Below, one piece after another: positions 20,514 through 29,604 of a stretch of 64,000 nt of DNA; the stretch's first letter is position 1, and the number at the start of each line of letters is the position of its first letter. A program made the translations under genes and the position numbers. This stretch comes from Pleurodeles waltl (lineage: Eukaryota > Chordata > Amphibia > Caudata > Salamandridae). The stretch is taken from positions 849,405,760-849,469,759 of the forward strand of contig NC_090447.1 of the NCBI RefSeq assembly GCF_031143425.1. Reading direction: 5' to 3'. The notes beneath the pieces are model-generated. The model did no database searches and had not been told where the DNA came from. It saw only the letters and a list, made by a program, of their open reading frames with translations.

Positions 20514-20523
20514 ACTGTTCATG

Positions 20524-20595
20524 TAGGGAGAACGTGGCATAGCGGTAGAGCTGCCGACTATGGAGCCAGGTTCGATTCTCAGCTTCAGCTTCAAC
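20524..20595 (+). repeat. tRNA-like SINE head
   Basis: Pol III-type internal promoter boxes are visible: TGGCATAGCGG (A box, 20535-20545) and GGTTCGATTC (B box, 20569-20578), at tRNA spacing. There is no clean acceptor stem, so I read it as a tRNA-derived SINE head and not a functional tRNA gene. It begins right beside the viral target duplication. Confidence 0.5.
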
Positions 20596-20669
20596 ATCCT
20601 GTATTTTTTAGCAAATCAAGTAATCTCTTTATGCCTACAAAAGCGGATGCATGCAGAACATAAAAATGC

Positions 20670-20746
20670 AGCGCGATCGCGCTGAAATTGAAAACTGAAA
20701 AAAACAACCGCGATTGCGCTATGTAAAACCCCAGCGCGATCGCGCT
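20670..20746. repeat. pair of AGCGCGATCGCGCT palindromes
   Basis: The perfect 14-bp palindrome AGCGCGATCGCGCT occurs at 20670-20683 and 20733-20746, with a degenerate third copy between them. Confidence 0.7.
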
Positions 20747-21052
20747 GCGTGGAAAATAAAAAGATAAAGTAGTCCGGAAATCAGGCTGAAAACATCCAGC
20801 CTTGAAAGGTTTCAGTAGTTTACCGGTGCTGTGTAGGTGGGCAAAACAATGTAAAAGGCATGACATATGCATGCTTTTCACAAATGAAAGTAAGCGGATT
20901 TTAAAAGGCAAGCCCACAAACTAATTTAATTGACTGACGTGACATGGGGTGGTTGTTAGCCCAAAGAGAGATTACAGAATGGGACAGAGCGCTTTGAGCT
21001 CGCCCATAAAAAGTAGTCCAGAAACCATATGGAAAACACAGAGCCTCGTATG

Positions 21053-21473
21053 TTTCGTTTTGCTGCAATGGACTGAAAGAGTGAAAGCACTGGGGTGTTC
21101 AATAGGCAAAAATGTAACATGTAACCATTCTATCATCTGCTCCAATTTTTTGTGACTTTGGTATTTGGCACTTTCTTGGTTATCATTTTCTTTCATGTAT
21201 AGAACCTAGTTAGATATACATTCTAGCTAAACATCTAGTTCTATGCATCAGAGCTATGCCATTCTCCAGGCGTCTGTCTTTTGATTCCTGCAGTTTCCCT
21301 TCTACTAAACTCTCTAACCTCTCCCATCACACTCTTTAGACTTTGTCACATTTATGATAACAAATATCCGTTTTATATTTTTTTGACTTCAACTGCAAGG
21401 TTAATATTGTTACATTTTGCCTATTGAACACCCCAGTGCTTTCACTCTTTCAGTCCATTGCAGCAAAACGAAA
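21053..21473. repeat. inverted repeat, arms about 66 bp, loop about 290 bp
   Basis: The arm 21053-21119 is repeated inverted at 21409-21473, almost perfectly (one base of length difference). The loop shows nothing I recognise. It may be a foldback element or two head-to-head repeat fragments. Confidence 0.75.
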
Positions 21474-21479
21474 TTCTGT

Positions 21480-22200
21480 TTTTTCTCTGTCCATCTGTGT
21501 GGTGCAATCACACTATTCGTTTTCTCCCACTTTCCGCCTCTTCCATAAATCTGGAGTGATCTGTGCCCGTTACCTCTTTTGTCACACCACATTTTTTATA
21601 TTGTACGCATCTACAGATACCTGATGTTTATGTAAGGAAAATTTGCCACTTCCTTAATTTCTACAGAACTACAATTCTTAATCTAATGTTTGCCTTGTCT
21701 TGATGATTGTACCTCTATCTTTTTGTGTACCTCCTGTATATACATGGAGCCCCCTTCCGTCAGTCTATATTTCTGCTGTCCATATTCTCTCCAGGTGCTT
21801 AGTCCTTTTTTGGTGCTCTGCTAAGTAACAAGGGCCCTGTTGGGGGGGTCACTAAACCTGGCTTAATTCAGTTTACCTTTCATGTCTTGCCTTTTGATTA
21901 TTTTATGCTATTCTAATTTTGAACTTCATTATTTCCTGCCATTTGCTCGCTAACTGTAGAGTGTTTTGGCAAAAGTGCTGTGTGAAGGAAAGAGCAGGGA
22001 TACCTGAAAACATGTTGAGCCAAAGCACAGACAAAACGACTGGATTAGGTTTGATCTCAAGAATTTGAGGTACAGGAAACTCACATGGCTACTGAGTTAT
22101 ACCTGTGTCCCACAAAAACTAGCTAATGCACTGCTTAATGCTTTGCTCACCAACTTGTTAATTTTGGTTATCCATACACAAAAGAAAGACTCCATGTTAA
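21480..22200. other. no gene recognised
   Basis: This is AT-moderate DNA with no coding signal or repeat that I can identify. Confidence 0.4.
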
Positions 22201-22671
22201 ATGTGACTTACCAGCATATAACTTTGTTGTTTCTGATGAAAGGTTCTAACTGCAGATTCCTCATCTTTAGAACATTCCCCAGATGCCAAACTGGATCAGG
22301 GGCATTTCACAGCAGTGGCTTTGTTCTGCCTTGGAAGTGATGGAGCAGAGTCACATGTAGGCATACCCGTGCCTGCTGAGTTCCTTTATAGGTCGAACAT
22401 AGCAGCGCACAAGCGCTACTTTTCCGACGTGTTGGTATGTATCTGGGCTTTTAACCAGGCCCACCGTACTCCTATCACTATCACTCATTCGTGGGCCTGC
22501 CTTTCAAAAATCCTTCGTTTTCGTTGGTAACTGCTTTACGTTTGTCCCTCCTTAGGGCGGTTTTGTTACCACCTTGCCCATCGACCCTATTACAGGGATA
22601 ATGAGCGCTTGTCACATTGTTCACACTGTTACCTAATCAAAGTCATTTCAATTTTGCTTTTGTCTCTTACC

Positions 22672-24028
22672 TCGAGTCTTCACAAAGGTGATGGCGGTGG
22701 TAGCGGCAGAGCTCAGAAGAAGAGGGATAGCGATGTTTCCCTATCTGGACGATTGGTTGATCAAAGCCAAGACTCCGGAGCTCGTGCGGCGTCACCTGCA
22801 GTCGACAACTCAGTTGTTGTACGACCTGGGTTTTTCAACCAATGTGCACAAATCTCACCTGGAGCCCTCTCAATGCCTCCTGTTCATGGGGGCAGTACTG
22901 GACACGACATTGAATCGGGCCTTTCCTCCACCCCAGCGGGTTCAGGACATTCAGGCGTTGATTCTGATGTTTCGAAATGGAGCGGTAGTTCCAGTCCTCA
23001 AGGTCCTTCGTCTGCTCGGTCTGTTTGCTTCTTGCATACTGCTGGTCACTCATGCACGCTGGCACATGAGGGCTCTTCAGTGGTGCGTCCGCAGGAAGTG
23101 GTTTCGGCACAAAGGGGATCTCGAAGATTCGATCACGATCACCAGAGACACTGCGGTGGATCTTCAGTGGTGGGCAGCGATCGGCAACCTGTCGCAAGGA
23201 AGGCCATTCTCGCTGCCTCTGCCGGTGGCCACTGTTGTAACGGATGCTTCCACTCTAGGGTGGGGAGCTCATCTGGGGGACCTGGAGGTCATAGGCCTTT
23301 GGTCTCCAGTGGAACAGAGATTTCACATCAATCTGTTGGAATTGCGGGCAATACATCTGTCTCTCAAGGCCTTCCTCCCTTCCATTCGCGGTCAGTCACT
23401 CCAGATTCTGACGGAAAACACTACAGCGATGTGGTATATAAACAAGCAGGGAGGAGTGGGGTCGTGCCTTCTTTGCAGAGAAGCTCTTCGACTCTGGTCC
23501 TGGCTTCAGGACCACAAGATTTGTTTGGTAGCAAATCATTTGGCCGGGGTTCTGAATGTACGTGCAGATGTTCTCAGTTGACGCAGCTCGGTCGACCACG
23601 AGTGGCGTCTTCATCCGGATCTGGTTCTTTACATCTTCCAGATGTGGGGGTATCCGCAGATAGATCTGTTTGCTACTCAGGAGAACGCGCAGTGCCCGTT
23701 ATTTCGCAGCCTCCAGTATCCGGTGCATGGAGCTTTGGGGGACGCGTTTCAGATGTCCTGGAAGGGTCAGTTGCTTTATGCGTTTCCTCCCATACCCCTG
23801 ATTCCTCGAGTTCTGAGGAAGATCCGCCAAGACTGGGCCCAGGTCATCTTGATAGCCCCGGATTGGCCAAGAAGGGTGTGGTACACAGACCTTCTCCAAC
23901 TCTCTCTGTGCCCTCCGCTCCGTCTCCCTTACAGGGTGGACCTCCTCTCGCAGTCACAGGGGCAGATTCTACACCCCCACCTCCAGAGTCTGCACCTCCA
24001 TGCCTGGAGATTGAACGGGGCAATCTGA
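22672..24028 (+). pseudogene. DIRS reverse transcriptase / RNase H, truncated, one stop
   Basis: The frame picks up inside the RT at RVFTKVMAVV and shows the catalytic FPYLDDWL. An RNase H follows (VVTDASTLGWGAHL, then NLLELRAIHLSL, HLAGVLNVRAD). The frame is broken by a single TGA at 23579-23581, after which it continues in the same frame with the DIRS-typical IDLFATQENAQC and a Trp/Pro-rich tail to 24028. The N-terminal fingers and gag are absent. This ORF overlaps the recombinase ORF in another frame, as is normal in DIRS elements. Confidence 0.88.
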
Positions 24029-25056
24029 GTGCTTTTTCTCTCCCACCGGAAGTGGTGGATGTTATTTTATCGGCCAGGCGACACTCCACCAAATCGATCT
24101 ATGCAAGTCGATGGGCTAAATTTGTACATTGGTGTGGAGAGAACCGAATTGATCCCTTAAAGGCTCACTTGTCTGATATATTATCATTTGCTCTTTCCTT
24201 GGCACTGAAGGGTTGTGCAGTTGCCACAGTTAAGGGCTATTTATCAGCACTGTCGGCTTTTCTGTGCCTCCCTGATCAACCTTCCTTGTTTAAATCTCTA
24301 ATTGTTTTGAGGTTTGTTAAGGGGCTCACTAATAAGTTTCCGCCCTCACCATTTGTTATGCCTCAGTGGGACCTTAATTTAGTATTAGCATTTCTAATTG
24401 GATCGCCATTTGAACCAATGCATTCTTGTGCTTTGCATTTGCTGGTTCTTAAGACTGTATTCCTGGTAGCCATAACATCGGCCAGAAGAGTCAGTGAGCT
24501 TCAGGCTCTTAGTGTCGAGTCTCCATACCTTTCCTTCTTTAGAGACAAAGTGGTGTTAAGGGCCAAGGCGGCTTTCCTCCCGAAGGTTGTTACACCCTTT
24601 CACTTGGGGAAGTCTATTACTCTCTCTTCCTTTTACCCTCCACCTCATCCATCCAAGGAGGAAGAGAGGCCCCACCGACTGGATCCACGAAGAACATTGA
24701 GCTTCTTTGTCGACAGGACGAGGGAGTTCAGGCAAGATGATCAGCTCTTCGTTGGATACATGGGGAAGAGGAAAGGCAGAGCAGTCCACAAGAGAACGCT
24801 ATCCAGGTGCGTCATTCTCTGTATTAAGCTTTGTTATTCCTTAGCTAAGAAAGAACCACCTGTAGGGCTTCATGCCCATTCCACCAGAGCTAAGGCTGCC
24901 TCCTCCGCTTTGGCTAGGGGTGTTCCTGTGGTTGACATCTGCAGGGCGGCAACTTGGGCATCCCTCCATACTTTTGTCAAACATTATTGTTTGGATTCTG
25001 AGGTTAGGAGGGATGGCCATTTTGCTCGCTCGGTGCTGCAGGATTTCTTGGTTTGA
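24006..25056 (+). CDS. DIRS tyrosine recombinase
   Basis: The open frame is formally much longer on the 5' side (from 22609) but that part is the wrong frame of the RT. The recombinase proper starts near 24006. It has an N-terminal SAM-like core-binding region (HSTKSIYASRWAKFVHWC), then the catalytic residues: Arg in TSARRVSEL, the HxxR box LHAHSTRAKA, and the nucleophile Tyr in FVKHYCL. It would integrate the circular DNA copy without a target duplication. It appears intact. Confidence 0.88.
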
Positions 25057-25139
25057 CCATTCGGGCACCCACCTCCGGAGGTAGTACTGCTTTGGGACTC
25101 TATTCTTTAGGTGAGGAATCCACAGGTAGGTGTATCCAT

Positions 25140-25206
25140 CAGAAGAATAAGTTACTTACATTCGGTAACGCTTTTTCTGGTGGATACATTAACTACCTGT
25201 GGATTC
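25140..25206. repeat. DIRS internal complementary region
   Basis: This segment, which includes GGATACATTAACTACCTGTG, is the reverse complement of the right end of the element (about 25607-25677), as in DIRS elements that replicate through a circle. Confidence 0.75.
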
Positions 25207-25278
25207 CTCATGGTCCCACCCCCCTCCCCGTTGCCTGAATGGTTGTTCCACGAAATCCTTGTGTGTGCGCCAATTGTC

Positions 25279-25282
<4 letters not shown>

Positions 25283-25319
<37 letters not shown>

Positions 25320-25325
25320 TATTAT
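25283..25325. repeat. TA microsatellite
   Basis: A (TA)n run lies between the internal complementary region and the right end of the DIRS element. Confidence 0.9.
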
Positions 25326-25679
25326 ATTATTTTTGGTTATTTCTGGTTATTTTTAGTGTAACAAATGTTGCAATTTCACTTCTTGGGATGTGATTATGTT
25401 CTCTTTAAGGTCAAAGTTTCAGCTGTTCGCCTCTAAGGCACGTAAAATTTTTTGATAATTGACGTCTGCACGTCGACGATGGCTTCCTATTGCCTAGATG
25501 ACGTCATACGGTGTCGCGTGGAGTCTGGCTATTGTGACGTCATCGTCGACGTGCAGAGCTAGAAGAAATTTCCGTCGAAGCTGGCGCGAGGGGGAGAATT
25601 CTTTAGGTGAGGAATCCACGGGTAGTTAATGTATCCACCAGAAAAAGCGTTACCGAAGGTAAGTAACTTATTCTTATGG

Positions 25680-26445
25680 CTGTCTGGGTGGAATGCACAA
25701 GGGAAGCTGTCAACCAATACAGACCAGAAGAGGATTGGAGACAGGACTGTAAGGCACAGATGGCAATAAGTGCAGAGAAATGCCCACCTTTTAAAAGTGG
25801 AATTTCTGAAATAGTAATAATAAATCCAACTTCACCAGTAGGCAGTATTTTGTATTACCATTCTGGCAATACTAAACATGACAGGGCTTCTCCTTCCAGA
25901 ACAGAATTTACCACTCAGAAGTATTTGAGGGCAGTTCTAATGCTAGTCTATGAGAGGAGCAGGCCTCACCATAGTGGAATACTAATCTGTTATCACAATA
26001 TGTAAAACACACAAAAATACATGCCCTGCCTTTTACTTACATAGCACCCTGCCCTATGGGCTACCTAGGTCCTACCTTAGGAGTGACTTACATGTAGCAA
26101 AAGGGGAGCTTAGGGCTTGGCAAGTAGTTTTAAATGCCAAGTCAAAGTGGCTAAGGGTCTACTTATGTAGGTGGCACAATCAGTGCTGCCAGCCCACTAG
26201 TTGCATTTAATTTACAGGCCCTGCGCACATGTAGTGCACTTTACTAGGGGCTTACAAGTAAATTAAATATGACAATTAGGTATGAGCCAATGCTACCATG
26301 TTTTAGGGAGAGAGCGCAAGCACTTTAGCACTGGTTAGCAGTGGTAAAGTGTCCAGAGTCCTAAAGCCAACGAAAATTAGGTCAAGAGAGGGAGGCAAAA
26401 GGTTTGGGGTGACCCTTCAGAGAGGGCCGTTTTTCAGCAAGGACT
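25680..26445 (-). mobile_element. diverged solo LTR, same family as the LTR element at 27.2 kb
   Basis: Read on the minus strand, this segment aligns by eye with the first part of the LTR at 27244. Both share CACTTTACCACTGCTAACC, CAGTGCTAAAGTGC, then CCACATAAGTAG-like and AAGGTAGG.CCTAGGTAGCCC words in order. It is much more diverged than the two LTRs are from each other. It abuts the DIRS right end at 25677. Confidence 0.7.
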
Positions 26446-26654
26446 TTAATGCCAAGCTAGAGGATGAAATAGTGGAGTTGGCCGGATGTGAGTGCACGCT
26501 AGGGCACCAGAGGGATGGAGCTGAGGAAGTTTGTTTCTTCGTTCAACAGCATTTAAGCTTACTGTGTCCCAAAAATTCTTGCTGCAATTTTGGGAGCCCA
26601 CAAGGTCCAACTTTTACCAATTCTTTTTCCACAAAAATTGTTTCCTAATGGCCA

Positions 26655-27238
26655 GAACTCCCTGAGCATCGCAGACCTTGGTTAAATCCTTCGTAGCATT
26701 TATGGGCACCCTTGATATGTCGACCAATTTTGGGAAGTCCCATATTATCGCTATGGGCTATGGTCCCAGAAGGAAACCATTGCTGTCCTTGAAGCTTCGG
26801 GGGCAGTCTTTTAAATTTGGTTCAAAACTTCTGTTATATGTCACCTTTAATGCCGTCAATTCTTGGCAACCACAAGCAAATGCAGCTCATTTGAAATTGG
26901 GGAGGGCAGCTGTGTCTATTTTCACTCTTAACCCAGAAGGGCGGTAGGGCAACCATTTCTCCTTATCTCAAAATTGATGTTACAGTGCCTACATTCAGCC
27001 ATCTATGGAGCGGGAGTCTGGGGGTTTCACAATGTCTCCTTCATGAAGGTGGAGGAAAGAAGGATTTGTAGGAGGCTACTGAACCTTCCTCCCTCAAGCC
27101 CCAATGTCATTTTGTATTCTGAGCTTACGTTAGGCTGGGTGTCAGACACCATTAAATTGGCTCTCCTTATGCTTTGGTCGAACGTGTAGACTAATGATAA
27201 AGCCAGCTTTAACAGAGAGGTCATCTTAGACTGACTTA
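26655..27238 (+). pseudogene. LINE reverse transcriptase C-terminal part, left half of a split element
   Basis: Broken frames encode LINE-like segments: FGKSHIIAMGYGPRRKP, FNAVNSWQPQANAAHLKLG, YGAGVWGFHNVSFMKVE and RRLLNLPPSSPNVILYSEL. These are the region after the RT palm of a non-LTR retrotransposon. Stops and frameshifts interrupt it. The coding text continues after the LTR element at 34486. Confidence 0.75.
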
Positions 27239-27243
27239 GCCAG

Positions 27244-29368
27244 TGTTGGACTTTTGCTTATGCAGGGTCATCCCCAGTCTTTTTCGCCTCCTGCCTCCTA
27301 ATTTTTTCTGACATGTTGCTGTTGGCTTTTCAACTCTGAGCACTTTACCACTGCTAACCAGTGCTAAAGTGCATATGCTCTCCTGTTTAAATTGTATGTA
27401 AGTGGTTCATCCATGATTGGCATATTTGAATTACTAGTGAGTCCCTAGTAATGTGCACTAGAGGTGCCAGGGCCTGTAAATCAAATGCTACTAGTGGGCC
27501 TGCAGCACTGGTTGTGCCACCCACATAAGTAGCTCTGTAATCATGTCTCAGACCTGCCACTGCAGTGTCTGTATGTGTATTCTTACACTGTAAATTCGAC
27601 TTGGCAAGTGTACCCACTTGCCAGGCCTAAACCTTCCCTTTTCTTACATGTAAGGCACCCCTAAGGTAGGCCCTAGGTAGCCCCAAGGGCAGGGTGCAGT
27701 GTATGGATAAGGTAGGACATATAGTAATGTGGTTTATATGTCCTGACAGTGAAATACTGCCAATTTCGTTTTCACTGTTGCAAGGTCTGTCTCTCTCTCA
27801 TAGGATAATATGGGGGCTACCTTTAAATATGATTAACGTGTAGATTCCCCTAGAGAGTAGATGGACATGTGGAGTTTGGGATCCCTGAACTCACAATTTA
27901 AAAATACATCTTTTAGTAAAGTTGATTTTAAGATTGTGCGTTTGGAAATGCCACTTTTAGAAAGTGAGCATTTTCTTGCTTAAACCATTCTGTGACTCTG
28001 CCTGGTTTGTGGATTCCCTGTCTGGGTCAGTTTGACAGTTGGGTTGTTTTTCACCTCACACCAGACAGTGACACAAAGGGAGCTGGGGTGTGATCTGCAT
28101 TTCCTGATTAGCCATCTCTGCTAGGAGGGAGGGGTGGAGTGGTCACTCTCATCTGAAAGGACTGTGCCTGCCTCTGACAATGCTGTCTCCAGCCCCCTGG
28201 TGTGTGTCTGAGGCCTTGCCTGGGCAAGGCAGGATTTCACAAGAAGGTGTGAGTCCCCTTTGAAGAAAGGTGACTTCAAAGACTAAAATGGGTATAAGAA
28301 GGGCACCCAAACTTACAAACTGTAGAAACACTTCTGGAATCAAGAGGAACCTCTGCCTGGAGAAGAGCTGATCGCTGAGGAACAAGTGCTGCCCTGCCTG
28401 TGACTGTGCTTTGTGGAGCTTTCCTGCAGTGCTGCTTCTGCCAGAGTAAGAGGGCAAAGACTGGACTTTGTGTGCCTTCCATCTTGAAGAAGAAATCTCC
28501 AAGGGCTTGATGTTGAGCTTGCCTCCTGTTGTTGAAGTCTCAGGGATAGCAAAGACTTCTTCCTGCCAGCACCTGGAGTCTCTGGAGAGACCCCTACTCT
28601 GCTCTGTGGTGCCCTTCCAGTTCCTGGGACCCTGAAAGGAGAGGCTGGCAGCCTAAGGACAAAAATACACGCACCGAGCGCCGTGCGGAGAAAAGATCGA
28701 CGCGAATCCGATCGCGGCTGAGAAAACGACGCAACGCCGGTTCCGCAGCTGAGAAACGACGCCGCAGGAAACGCGACCGAAAAACCGACGCCCGGAGCAG
28801 GAGAAACGACGCGCAGCATCGCTGACGGAGGCTGAGAGATCGCACCCTGCGCCGCGGGACTTTCGGATCGTCGTGTGGCTGGCTTTTTCAACGCGCACCG
28901 CCGTGCCGAGTTGTTTTCGACGCACACAGCCGTGCAGGGTTACTTTCGACGCCCACCGCCCGTGCGGGGTTATTTTTGACGCAAACCAGGTACATTTTCA
29001 CGCTAGCAGCGCTAGTGTGGTGTTACAACTACCTAAAGACTCTTTTTATTTTAAACCTTTAAAAAATCATAACTTGACTTGTGTATGTTGGATTTTTGTC
29101 GTTTTGGTCTTGTTTTGTCTAGATAAATATTTCCTATTTTTCTAAACTGGTGTTGTGTCATTTTGTAGTGTTTTCATTAAGTTACTGTGTGTGTTGGTAC
29201 AAATACTTTACGCCCAGCACTCTGAGGTTAAGCCTACTGCTCTGCCAAGCTACCAAGGGGGTAAGCAGGGGTTAGCTGAGGGTGATTCTCTTTTATCCTA
29301 ACTAGAGTGAGGGTCCTTGCTTGAACAGGGGGTAACCTGACTGTCAACCAGAGACCCCATTTCTAACA
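27244..29368 (+). repeat. 5' LTR (2125 bp)
   Basis: This is a direct repeat of 32356-34480. It contains a CpG-dense stretch (about 28665-29000) rich in CGACGC words, unlike the AT-rich remainder. Minus-strand ORFs within it are not convincing genes. Confidence 0.95.
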
Positions 29369-29604
29369 TTGGTGACCAGCGGTCGGGATTGGACTTGTAT
29401 TTGTACTTGACATACAGTAATTAAGTGTACACTACTGTTTTGATCTCAGACCACTACGTGACCACATACTACTTGTTTGGTGATCTTTTGATTTTTCTCT
29501 TAAGGACTCTTTTTATTCTACTTCCATGATTTTGCTGATCCCTTGACTGATTCTTTTTACTTCATTGGGAAATTATTTTTTTCTGCCTTTGGAACTTTGC
29601 ACTT

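Larger units (their letters stand above)
1473..20519. mobile_element. complete endogenous adintovirus / Maverick (Polinton) with target site duplication
   Basis: The element runs 1479-20513 (about 19.0 kb) and is flanked by the 6-bp direct repeat ACTGTT at 1473-1478 and 20514-20519, the duplication length made by Maverick integrases. Both ends start AGTAGTA and form 173-bp inverted repeats. It carries the diagnostic set: protein-primed PolB, retrovirus-type integrase, FtsK/HerA-type packaging ATPase, adenain-type cysteine protease, double-jelly-roll major capsid and single-jelly-roll penton. Genes are in two convergent blocks, rightward 1748-8013 and leftward 19228-8279. The capsid and polymerase genes are broken, so it is an inactivated copy. 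The gene content fits adintoviruses, the vertebrate-associated Mavericks; the family assignment is from protein motifs read by eye. Confidence 0.95.
22205..25677 (+). mobile_element. DIRS-type tyrosine-recombinase retrotransposon, 5'-deleted
   Basis: The element carries RT/RNase H (22672-24028) and an overlapping tyrosine recombinase (to 25056). At 25140-25206 lies a sequence that is repeated inverted at about 25607-25677, the expected relation between an internal complementary region and the right terminal repeat. The left part (about 22205-22290, ending in CTGCAGATTCCTCATC) resembles a DIRS end of a different subfamily, and the gag and N-terminal RT regions are missing, so this is a rearranged or chimeric copy. 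Confidence 0.85.

Noticed and set aside
20527..20590. tRNA gene
   Set aside because: A and B boxes are present but no clean acceptor stem or full cloverleaf; a SINE head fits better.
22609..24000. N-terminal 460 codons of the long open frame that ends at 25056
   Set aside because: This is the wrong frame of the RT/RNase H region; only the part from about 24006 shows recombinase motifs.
28149..28927. Minus-strand ORFs of up to 195 codons in the LTR (repeated at 33261-34039)
   Set aside because: They lie in the GC-rich antisense of the LTR, have biased composition and no motif, and appear twice only because the LTR is duplicated.
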